A stretch of 56,906 bases of DNA, from positions 1-56,906 of the forward strand of contig CABUZX010000008.1 of the NCBI GenBank assembly GCA_902496185.1. The letters run 5' to 3'. This DNA comes from an uncultured Subdoligranulum sp. GTDB lineage: Bacteria > Bacillota > Clostridia > Christensenellales > CAG-314. A model generated the notes under the pieces. The model saw only the letters and a program-made list of their open reading frames with translations. It had not been told where the DNA came from and searched no databases. Positions 44,184 to 51,145 of this stretch are shown here, in pieces. Position 1 is the stretch's first letter. Every line of letters starts with the position of its first letter. Made by a program: the position numbers and the translations under genes.

Positions 44184-44369
44184 TTAACGGGACTCTTTAT
44201 TATTGAGTTTTTTATTCAGTTGTGTTTTTTGCCATTCGGCGTAATCTTTTTGTCCCTGCTCGGACGACAGGTATTCCTGAAAAATAGGTAATAGAACTCT
44301 TGCAAGAGATTCAAGCTGATAATCAGGAATATCAAAATCCGATTTAGGCGTAGCCTTTTTTCTCGACAT
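44184..44369 (-). CDS. small hypothetical protein of the second element
   Basis: A 61-residue charged protein: Lys-rich start, then a helical DYQLESLARVLLPIFQEYL and a Gln/Lys-rich tail. Family unknown. It follows the MOBV relaxase gene on the same strand after a 128-base gap. Confidence 0.55.
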   Translation of the reverse strand: MSRKKATPKSDFDIPDYQLESLARVLLPIFQEYLSSEQGQKDYAEWQKTQLNKKLNNKESR

Positions 44370-44497
44370 TATGTACTCATAATAACCTCCATAAATACTT
44401 CAATTAGAAATTTTCATTTCACGTAATTTTATCCGTAAGATTTTAGCCCGTTAAGGGCAAGCGTCACGACGTAGCTTTATTTAATCGACTAAATCGG

Positions 44498-45487
44498 TTA
44501 TTTCGTCCACTTGCTGTTGTTAGAGGAAGTGGACGGTTTGGTTTTTTGTTCCTTTCGCTCGGTGGCAAGTCTTTGTAGTTGCGTTAACTCGTCAGGGGCA
44601 AACTCCTTTAATTTTATAAGAATTTCTGCACTTCGTTTGTATCTCTCGGCTTCTTGTTCTTTTTGTTTGAGAAGGCTGAATATGTAATCCCTGTCCTTAC
44701 CAACAATTTGCAATTGCCTTGCTTGTTCGGCGTTAGTTGTGCGAAGCGAAACAATTTCTTTTTCTGCGTCCTTTCTCTTTTTTGGGATAGGTTTATTCTT
44801 GGCATCTTCTACAACTTGAACGATTTGTGTTAAATCGTCTAACTCGGCTCTCTTTTTCTCGGTCTGCTCGTCGATTTTTCGTTCACGTTGCTCTGCGCCT
44901 TCGATAATCTTCTTCGCCTTGAACTCTGCCGTGGAAAGATGTTTTGTCTGACTGCCTTCCTTGCCGCGTTGCAATCCCCATTTTCTGCCGATATTCTCGT
45001 GAAGTTCGGTTTGCAGTTGCGCGAGCTTTTGTCTATCGAAAAGACTTTTACTGCTCAATCGTCCTTCATTAATAGGGATAAAGTTTAAGTGCATATGCGG
45101 CGTGGTTTCGTCTCTATGTACGACTGCGGAAATCATGTTTTCTTCCCCGTACTTGTCCGAAAAGAACTTTACACAGTCCCTGAAAAACTCGTCAATCTCC
45201 CACGGGTTTAGCCTCTTGAAAAACTCGCCGTCCGACGTCACAATAAAAGAGTTCATCAGGATAGCGTCTGAACGAATTTTGCGTTTTAACTCCAACTCTG
45301 ACAACCTCTCGTTGATTATTTCCATATAACTTTTCCTGGGCAATATAAGGTGATAATTGAGGTGCGTTCGGGAGCTGTCTATCTGCGGATTGCTCGCCTG
45401 ATACGTTTCGTCTCTTTCGTTTTCCTCCTCGACAGGGCTGACTTCCTGCCTTTTGTATTTTTCCATATGACATACTAAATAACTGAT
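44498..45487 (-). CDS. mobV: MOBV (Pre/Mob) relaxase, apparent ATC start
   Basis: About 329 residues. RTHLNYHL and the metal-binding VVHRDETTPHMHLNFIPI are the MOBV signature; a coiled coil fills the C-terminal third. From the first ATG (45466) the protein would begin MEKYKRQEV and lie 29 bases from the only good GGAGG. In the same frame the upstream codons read ATC-SYLVCH, giving the usual family N-terminus SYLVCHMEKYK, and ATC lies 8 bases from the GGAGG. I therefore place the start at ATC 45487. It mobilizes the element with the help of another conjugative system. Confidence 0.8.
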   Translation of the reverse strand: MSYLVCHMEKYKRQEVSPVEEENERDETYQASNPQIDSSRTHLNYHLILPRKSYMEIINERLSELELKRKIRSDAILMNSFIVTSDGEFFKRLNPWEIDEFFRDCVKFFSDKYGEENMISAVVHRDETTPHMHLNFIPINEGRLSSKSLFDRQKLAQLQTELHENIGRKWGLQRGKEGSQTKHLSTAEFKAKKIIEGAEQRERKIDEQTEKKRAELDDLTQIVQVVEDAKNKPIPKKRKDAEKEIVSLRTTNAEQARQLQIVGKDRDYIFSLLKQKEQEAERYKRSAEILIKLKEFAPDELTQLQRLATERKEQKTKPSTSSNNSKWTK

Positions 45488-45533
45488 TTTCTTGTCCTCC
45501 TAATATTTTATTTTTTAGTGGTTAAAAAGCCTC

Positions 45534-45611
45534 GCAGAGCGAACGGAACTTACAAAGTAAGTGTAGTGAGTTACACTTACGCCCATTTGTAAGTTGATTT
45601 TCTCGCTCTGC
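45534..45611. other. three-tier long hairpin upstream of the MOBV relaxase (oriT candidate)
   Basis: Nested perfect arms: GCAGAGCGA (45534-45542) with TCGCTCTGC (45603-45611); AACTTACAAA (45547-45556) with TTTGTAAGTT (45586-45595); GTAAGTGTA (45557-45565) with TACACTTAC (45572-45580). Position just upstream of mobV fits an origin of transfer or a structured RNA. Confidence 0.5.
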
Positions 45612-45731
45612 TCGTTTTCGTTTTGGTTTGCATTTTGCTCGCATTTGGCTTGCGATTGGTTGCCTGAATTAAGGCGGTCTGATTGTCATTTGCTTGCTCA
45701 TAAATTCCTCCAAATTGATTTTTTAATATCT

Positions 45732-46320
45732 GCTTAACCACCACATAGTAGTGGGTTAATGCCGAAAAAAGAAAATGAAAAAAGTCGCTGAAATCCTTAA
45801 CGTTTCACCGACTTGAACCTTATTTAGCAGGTTTAATTGCTCTATGGTGGTTAGCCATTCTATTGTGATGCCGACTGTTGAATACGCTCTCGCGCCCCGA
45901 CATCTAAAATTGTACGCTTATAAAACCCCGTCACGGCACGTCTTAAAACACACGATAACAAAGGCTTTCCTCTTAAAAAACGGTACTCTTATAAAGCCTG
46001 TCATCGCGCGTCTTTTTCTGGCAATGGGGCATAACGGCTTTTTCGAAAAATCGTATCACAAAAAGCCCCTCATTGCCTGACGAAAAACGACAACCATATA
46101 GGGGCTTTACACGTTCAAAATTTGTACGCTTACAAAGCCCATAACGGCTCGTCTTTCAGACGGCTCGGGTGCAGCGCGATAAGCGCTGAAAACTTCGCGG
46201 AGCAATTCCGCTCCGCTGCGCAGAAAAATCTGCGTCCCCTTTATAGGGGGAGAACAATGCCATACGCACTTCAAAGTATGGCAAAAGAGTACAGGCGACA
46301 TCTACACCTGTACTCTTGCA
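45732..46320. other. non-coding stem-loop array in the second element
   Basis: The gene-free stretch 45488-46379 is unusually rich in hairpins. Stems include CCAC/GTGG near 45745, AAGTCG/CGACTT (about 45780-45815), AACCT/AGGTT after it, GGCAATG/CATTGCC enclosing about 46020-46078, GCGCTG-type and GCGGAG/CTCCGC stems (about 46170-46215), CGCAGA/TCTGCG, CCCC/GGGG (about 46236-46250), GCCATAC/GTATGGC, and a 10-bp AGAGTACAGG/CCTGTACTCT stem (about 46288-46318). Also present is a 10-codon ORF (45701-45669) with GGAGG. Function unknown. Confidence 0.5.
45912..46170 (+). repeat. three diverged copies of a ~36-base repeat
   Basis: Copies begin at 45912, 45983 and 46134. Each reads GTAC(G/T)CTTA(T/C)AAA, then a C-rich stretch, then CG(G/C)C(A/G/T)CGTCTT. 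They are spaced 71 and 151 bases apart within the stem-loop array. Could be iteron-like or remnants of an amplified element. Confidence 0.45.
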
Positions 46321-46379
46321 TTATATCATATCCATTTCTGTTTGTCAATAAAATACAAACATTTGTTCGTATTTCGATG

Positions 46380-47858
46380 CTAAAATTTGATTATACGTGT
46401 TGCAATTTTATTCTGAAATGTTTTATCATGTTCGACAAAAATCATTGTGGGCCGAAACTGCATGAGCAAATTTTCAATTTGAATACGCGAATAAGTATCT
46501 ATAAAGTTCAAAGGTTCATCCCAAATATATAGGTGTGCTTGTTGGTAAAGACTTTTAGCGATCAAAGCCTTTTTTTTCTGTCCTTCCGAAAAGTTTGTTA
46601 TATCTTTTTCAAATTGTTGTCTTTGAAACCCCATTTTATGAAGAATGGCCTTAAACAAACTTTCATCTATATGCTCCGAAAACGCAAAATCGGAAAGTGT
46701 ACCCCGTAAGCGTGAGGTGTCTTGCGGAACGTAAGAAATAGTAAGATTTGAACCTCTTTCTATTATCCCCAAATAATCTATTGAATGTCCGTACAACAAT
46801 TTTAATATACTGCTTTTACCGCAACCGTTTTTACCTTCAAGGGCAATTCTATCTCCACGCATAATATCAAATGTTACAGGCTTACATACCTTGTTATTGC
46901 CATAAAACGGTACAACGTCAGAGAGAGAAATTAACCGTTCAGAACGGTATGTCAATGGTGAGATTTTGAGACCGCTTTCAATTTCAACATTTTTGAGCAA
47001 TGTTGATTTTTGCTCAATTTCTTTTTGCTGCCTTGCTTCTACATCCTTCGCTCTTTTCATCATCTTGGCTGACTTATGGCCTATATATCCCTTATCTGGT
47101 TTTAATCCGGAATCTAAAATGCCATTTTTTGTTTTTTCTACCTTATTTGCCCAATTTGCGGTGCGTTTTGTCGTTTCTTGCAGCCGTTGAATATCGCTTT
47201 GTAATCGACTGTTTTGTCTGCGTTCAAAATCTTGCTGACGTTCAAAATTTTCCATATAAGAAGAATAGTTTCCGCTTTGAACTTCAATATTGGAACGATT
47301 GATGGAAAGCACATGGTCGATACAACCATCCAAAAAACATCTGTCGTGGGATACTAATATAAAACTTTTTTTCTTGCGCAAATATGCTGAAACTAACTCT
47401 CTTGCTCGCATATCCAAATGATTGGTAGGCTCGTCTATAAGCAAGAAATGCCCTTCATTCAAGAACAGTGCTGCAAGTAAAACCTTTGTCTGTTCTCCAT
47501 TTGATAAAGTATCAAATGGTCTGTATAAACAATTTTCATCCACTTCCAAATAGGATAATTCACGCATAATTTGCCATTCTTCGGCTATAGGACAAATTCC
47601 CTGTAAAATAGAATTTGTTATTTTGCTTCTATCTGGTACACTGTATGGAAAATAATCAAATTGAACGGAAGATGTTATTTTTCCTTGATATTCATATTTA
47701 CCTTGCAAGATATTCAAAAAAGTTGTTTTTCCTCTGCCATTTCTGCCAATAAAACCGAGTTTCCAATTCGTATCTATCTGAAAACTGACATTTTCAAATA
47801 TATTATCGAAGCTCGATGGGTAGGCAAAAGTAAGATTTTCAATTTTTATGACTGACAT
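46380..47858 (-). CDS. Lsa-type ABC-F ribosomal protection protein
   Basis: 492 residues with two ATP-binding cassettes and no membrane helices. Walker A motifs are GRNGRGKT and GKNGCGKS. The signatures are LSNGEQTK and FSEGQKKK, with IDEPTNHLD in the first half and a variant WDEPLNFID in the second, as in Lsa(A)-like proteins. A long linker (about 190-280) reaches the ribosome's peptidyl centre. The family protects against lincosamides, streptogramin A and pleuromutilins; the spectrum here is inferred. Expression is controlled by the attenuator just upstream. It is cargo of the second element. Confidence 0.88.
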   Translation of the reverse strand: MSVIKIENLTFAYPSSFDNIFENVSFQIDTNWKLGFIGRNGRGKTTFLNILQGKYEYQGKITSSVQFDYFPYSVPDRSKITNSILQGICPIAEEWQIMRELSYLEVDENCLYRPFDTLSNGEQTKVLLAALFLNEGHFLLIDEPTNHLDMRARELVSAYLRKKKSFILVSHDRCFLDGCIDHVLSINRSNIEVQSGNYSSYMENFERQQDFERRQNSRLQSDIQRLQETTKRTANWANKVEKTKNGILDSGLKPDKGYIGHKSAKMMKRAKDVEARQQKEIEQKSTLLKNVEIESGLKISPLTYRSERLISLSDVVPFYGNNKVCKPVTFDIMRGDRIALEGKNGCGKSSILKLLYGHSIDYLGIIERGSNLTISYVPQDTSRLRGTLSDFAFSEHIDESLFKAILHKMGFQRQQFEKDITNFSEGQKKKALIAKSLYQQAHLYIWDEPLNFIDTYSRIQIENLLMQFRPTMIFVEHDKTFQNKIATRIIKF

Positions 47859-47881
47859 GGATAAAAAACCTCCTTAAAAGT

Positions 47882-47917
47882 AAAAAAGAACTATGAGAAA
47901 GTAATCTCTCATAGTTC
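47882..47917 (-). promoter_or_regulatory. transcription attenuator of the ABC-F gene
   Basis: GAACTATGAGA (47917-47907) pairs with TCTCATAGTTC (47898-47888) and is followed by T6, forming an intrinsic terminator 24-30 bases before the gene. Upstream, TTTCTTGC (48043-48036, in a short leader ORF) can pair with GCAAGAAA (47979-47972), offering an alternative fold. This is the usual design for drug-induced ABC-F genes. Confidence 0.8.
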
Positions 47918-48032
47918 GGTAAATGCTCAAAATAATTTTATACTTATATTTGAGATATAGACAGATTTCACTTTCTTGCAATAACGCAAATCACAAAAGC
48001 ATAACTACTTTCGAAATTTGCAATATAATGAT

Positions 48033-48053
48033 TTAGCAAGAAAATTTAATCAC
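48033..48053 (-). CDS. possible leader peptide for ABC-F attenuation
   Basis: A six-codon ORF: GTG start, product MIKFSC, 8 bases after GAGG. An ATG-started frame from 48071 (MFEVNGVIKFSC) includes it in the same frame but lacks a ribosome site. Stalling here could free the downstream arm of the leader. Small ORFs arise by chance, so confidence is limited. Confidence 0.4.
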   Translation of the reverse strand: MIKFSC

Positions 48054-48083
48054 TCCGTTCACCTCAAACATTTTCTATGCCAC

Positions 48084-48112
48084 AGTATACCATAACAATT
48101 CAATTTAGTCAA
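48084..48112 (-). promoter_or_regulatory. promoter of the ABC-F gene
   Basis: TTGACT (48112-48107), 17 bases, TATACT (48089-48084). It gives a leader of about 220 bases. Confidence 0.85.
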
Positions 48113-48154
48113 GCATTTATTAGAGAAGTTTTAGAAAATAATTCTATTTTCATA

Positions 48155-48183
48155 TTGATTTTAATTTAGAAAAAGTATATAAT
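48155..48183 (+). promoter_or_regulatory. promoter of XRE-recombinase
   Basis: TTGATT (48155-48160), 17 bases, TATAAT (48178-48183), then GAGG and the ATG at 48205. It is divergent from the ABC-F promoter, 43 bases away. Confidence 0.8.
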
Positions 48184-48204
48184 AAATACTCGAGGATATC
48201 AATA

Positions 48205-48567
48205 ATGAATAATACAATTGGAAACAGATTAAAGACATTGCGCGAGAGCATCGGAAAGTCACAATCATTTATTGCAAAAGAGATTGGAACAGTAGCACAG
48301 CCAGCAATTTTTCGTTATGAAAGTGGTCAAAGCGATGTTCCGAATGCTATTTTATTGTGGTACGCCGATTATTTTGACGTTTCTCTCGATTATATTTTCG
48401 GCAGATGCGACAATCCGCAGGGGAAGTTATACGACTATCAGCCAAAGGTCTTGAAAGACAATAAGCAAATGCAGGAGCTTATTGAAATGTGTTTTGATCC
48501 CAACTCTCCCGCAAATGCGAAATTGAAGCAAACGCTTTTACGCCTTATGGAGGAACAGAACAAATGA
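48205..48567 (+). CDS. XRE-family regulator of the second element
   Basis: 120 residues with an N-terminal helix-turn-helix (LKTLRESIGKSQSFIAKEIGT, then QPAIFRYESGQSDVPNAILLWYADYFDVSLDYIFG) and a C-terminal helical tail. It overlaps the recombinase by four bases (ATGA), so the two are coupled. It probably controls excision or the divergent ABC-F promoter. Confidence 0.88.
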   Translation: MNNTIGNRLKTLRESIGKSQSFIAKEIGTVAQPAIFRYESGQSDVPNAILLWYADYFDVSLDYIFGRCDNPQGKLYDYQPKVLKDNKQMQELIEMCFDPNSPANAKLKQTLLRLMEEQNK

Positions 48568-50045
48568 GAGCCGTAATTTATGCACGTTATTCGTCAGATA
48601 ACCAAACGGAAGCCTCGATTGAAGGTCAGCTTAGAGAGTGTATGGAATACGCCACCTATAACGATATTCAGGTCATCGGCAATTACATAGACCGCGCCTA
48701 TTCTGCAAAAACAGACAACCGCCCTGAATTTCAGCGAATGATAAAGGACAGCTACAAGCACGCTTTCGATTGTATAATCGTGTGGAAGTTGGATAGGTTC
48801 TCCCGTAACCGATACGACAGCGCACACTATAAGGCTTTGCTCCGTAAAAACGGAGTAAAGGTCGTGTCTGCAAAGGAAACGATAGCCGAAGGCTCGGAAG
48901 GCATACTTTTAGAAAGTGTTTTGGAAGGCATGGCGGAGTTCTATTCCGCAGAACTAGCCGAAAAGGTTACACGTGGTATGAAAGAAAACGCCTTAAAAGG
49001 TCTTTGGAACGGCGGAAATACTCCTTTCGGGTATGTGGTCAATACGGAACGCAAGCTCGATATAGATTCGAAAGCCGCTCCTATCGTTGCCGAAATATTC
49101 AAAATGAGCAACGACGGAAAGACGGTAAAAGAGATATTCAATATAATGTCCGAGCGTAAAGTTACCCGTTCCAACGGCAAGCCCTTGCGGTATAACGCCA
49201 TTCGGTATATGCTTTCCAACAGAGTTTACATAGGCGAATACAGTCATATGGGTGTGGTAATCAAAAACAGCGTACCGCCGATTGTATCGGAAGAACTTTT
49301 CAACGCCGTACAGTTAGAACTTGCCAAGAACTCGAAAGCGCCGGCAAGACACACGGCGGATGACGATTATCTTTTGACGACCAAACTCTTTTGTGGGCGT
49401 TGCGGCGCAATGATGGTTGCGCAGGCAGGGACGAGCGGAACGAAAGGCGTTGTTTATCGGTATTATGCTTGCGTTCGGCAGAAGAAGCACGAATGCGGCA
49501 AAAAGCCTGTAAGCAAGACCAAATTAGAAGATTTTATCGTCCACAAGACAATGGAATTTCTCCGTGACGACGGCGTGATAGAGAGGTTATCGGCAAAGCT
49601 GTATGAGTTGCAATACACGGAAAGTACCTTGCTACCCAAATTACAGGAGCAGTTAAAGCAAAAAGAAAAAGAGATTGAGAATATCGTCAAGGCCGTACAG
49701 AAAGGCTATGCGACGGAAATTCTCTTAAAGCGGCTTGCAGAGCTGGAAAAAGAACAGAACGAACTCAACGACGCAATCGCCAAAGAGCAGTTAAAAGCCC
49801 CGATATTCACGCAAGACCATTTCAGAATGGCTCTCAATAATTTCCAAAAGATAGATATATCCACGCAGGACGGAAAGAGAAAGATAATAGACGCATTTAT
49901 CAATTCGATTTATCTGTACGACGACCATATGAAAATCGTCTACAATGCAAACGGTAAAGAAGAAACCGTATCGCTTGAAGAACTCGAAAGTTCAATCTTG
50001 TTTTCAAGCGGTGCACCAACAAGACACACACGAAAGGAGCGTTAA
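48564..50045 (+). CDS. large serine recombinase (integrase)
   Basis: 493 residues. The resolvase domain opens with AVIYARYSSDNQ; S10 is the likely nucleophile with R8. VWKLDRFSRNRYD is the second core motif. Then come a recombinase domain, a zinc ribbon (CGRCGAMM ... CVRQKKHECG, about 275-312) and a coiled coil (about 350-420). It integrates and excises the element. It lies at the right end, as is usual for these elements. Confidence 0.95.
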   Translation: MRAVIYARYSSDNQTEASIEGQLRECMEYATYNDIQVIGNYIDRAYSAKTDNRPEFQRMIKDSYKHAFDCIIVWKLDRFSRNRYDSAHYKALLRKNGVKVVSAKETIAEGSEGILLESVLEGMAEFYSAELAEKVTRGMKENALKGLWNGGNTPFGYVVNTERKLDIDSKAAPIVAEIFKMSNDGKTVKEIFNIMSERKVTRSNGKPLRYNAIRYMLSNRVYIGEYSHMGVVIKNSVPPIVSEELFNAVQLELAKNSKAPARHTADDDYLLTTKLFCGRCGAMMVAQAGTSGTKGVVYRYYACVRQKKHECGKKPVSKTKLEDFIVHKTMEFLRDDGVIERLSAKLYELQYTESTLLPKLQEQLKQKEKEIENIVKAVQKGYATEILLKRLAELEKEQNELNDAIAKEQLKAPIFTQDHFRMALNNFQKIDISTQDGKRKIIDAFINSIYLYDDHMKIVYNANGKEETVSLEELESSILFSSGAPTRHTRKER

Positions 50046-50088
50046 AACGTTTGCCGTGAGTGTCTTTTTCTTTGTCTTTTATTCGTTT

Positions 50089-50112
50089 TAAGGGGTTTTT
50101 ATACCCCCTTTT
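50089..50112 (+). terminator. terminator after the recombinase
   Basis: AAGGGG (50090-50095) pairs with CCCCTT, followed by a T-run. Confidence 0.65.
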
Positions 50113-50248
50113 TCTTTTTAATGCAATACGGCTGTCGCTTTCTCTTACCTTGTTATCTTACCTATAAATAGCCTAACCATCGAACGATAAGTAATTTTTT
50201 ATAACCTTTGCACGAAAAGTAGCGTATGCGCGCAGACACATTGCAGCC

Positions 50249-50319
50249 TTACAATCTTGACTCTTTTGTCTTCAAAGTCCTAGGAATTTCAAGGACTTTT
50301 ATAAAAAACAAGATTGTAA
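50249..50319. other. nested inverted repeats near the right end of the element
   Basis: TTACAATCTTG (50249-50259) with CAAGATTGTAA (50309-50319), and inside it AAAGTCCT (50274-50281) with AGGACTTT (50292-50299). All arms are perfect. It lies in the gene-free 50046-50402 after the serine recombinase, where an attachment site or end structure is expected. A convergent terminator is the alternative. Confidence 0.4.
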
Positions 50320-50402
50320 ACCCCACCCAGAGTTTACAATGGAAATACATAGGCGTATGAGAACGTGGCGCAGATACAAACAGGCTACATTTTCACGCTA
50401 TA

Positions 50403-50789
50403 ATGTATATACCTGAAATGCTCGGCGAACTAGTGGAAAAGAAAGATTTTGATACACGGCATAAGAAAATGCAAATAACCTTTCAAAACACTTTCTTTGG
50501 AACTAAGTTCGGCAGAGCAGACTTTGAAGCCATAGAGCATAAATCTTTAATAGACGAAAGCGTTATGTATATGGTTAAATACATAGAGAAAACAGGCGAA
50601 AAACTTGTTTACTCACGTGGTTTACCACAGTATATAATATCGGATATTATGGATGAAGATATAGTTTGCTATCTCGACGAAGAAGAACGGAAAATAATAC
50701 TATTTGATGACTTTGGCTGTTGGGATGAGGGTTGCTATATGGGGCAAAATACGCCAGAAGTGTTAGCGCAAATGCCAAAAAGCAATTAA
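50403..50789 (+). CDS. hypothetical protein, possibly N-terminally truncated
   Basis: 128 residues, family not recognised. The conserved-looking core is DESVMYMVKYIEKTGEKLVYSRGLPQYIISDIMDEDIVCYL, followed by an acidic stretch and FDDFGCWDEGC. The ATG has no ribosome site and sits on a TATAAT, and the frame stays open upstream to a TGA at 50358. The true start may therefore be missing, or the gene may be a fragment left at the element boundary. Confidence 0.5.
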   Translation: MYIPEMLGELVEKKDFDTRHKKMQITFQNTFFGTKFGRADFEAIEHKSLIDESVMYMVKYIEKTGEKLVYSRGLPQYIISDIMDEDIVCYLDEEERKIILFDDFGCWDEGCYMGQNTPEVLAQMPKSN

Positions 50790-50809
50790 CGAATATATAA
50801 AAAGTGTTA

Positions 50810-50898
50810 AAATAAAGCACAGCGCCGACGAAAAAAAGGCGAAAGATTTGCCAAGCGGTTCAGCGGCAAACTTCGCCTTTCGTCGGTGCTTTATTTTT
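50810..50898. terminator. very long imperfect palindrome
   Basis: AAATAAAGCAC (50810-50820) and CCGACGAAA pair with TTTCGTCGG and TGCTTTATTT (about 50878-50896), enclosing GGCGAA/TTCGCC and TTGCC/GGCAA stems. It ends in T8 on the plus strand, so it terminates the preceding gene, but its length (about 89 bases) is far beyond need. It looks like a miniature inverted-repeat insertion. Confidence 0.65.
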
Positions 50899-50917
50899 TT
50901 TGTGTTTGTTTGGTTTT

Positions 50918-50977
50918 GGCGTGCGCTTGGATTGGCGGAGCGTAGCGACGCCACTTGTATATATCCAAGCGCACGCC
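50918..50977. repeat. second palindrome with 14-bp perfect arms
   Basis: GGCGTGCGCTTGGA (50918-50931) pairs with TCCAAGCGCACGCC (50964-50977), with an inner TGGCG/CGCCA pair. It is GC-richer than its surroundings. Together with the palindrome before it, it fills most of 50790-51145; nothing else is seen there but a terminator. Confidence 0.7.
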
Positions 50978-51070
50978 TAACTTTCATTTTGAGAGTTTAA
51001 ATTTTTATCAGGCTAGTGTCATCAATTTACACATCTTTCGTTTTACTTTTTTTCAAATTAAACATAACAA

Positions 51071-51092
51071 GCGGTGAGCCGAAGCCCACCGC
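51071..51092 (-). terminator. probable terminator of the giant surface protein gene
   Basis: GCGGTG...CACCGC stem (51071-51092) with a GAAG-type loop; T-rich sequence follows on the minus strand. Confidence 0.55.
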
Positions 51093-51145
51093 CATTCTTT
51101 GTTGTTCAAAGGGTCTGTGCTAAATCGCAGGCTCTTTATTGTGTT

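Noticed and set aside
45192..45473. 93-codon frame starting MSYGKIQKA
   Set aside because: I first read it as evidence of a frameshift in the MOBV relaxase. The relaxase frame itself continues upstream as SYLVCH, so no frameshift is needed.
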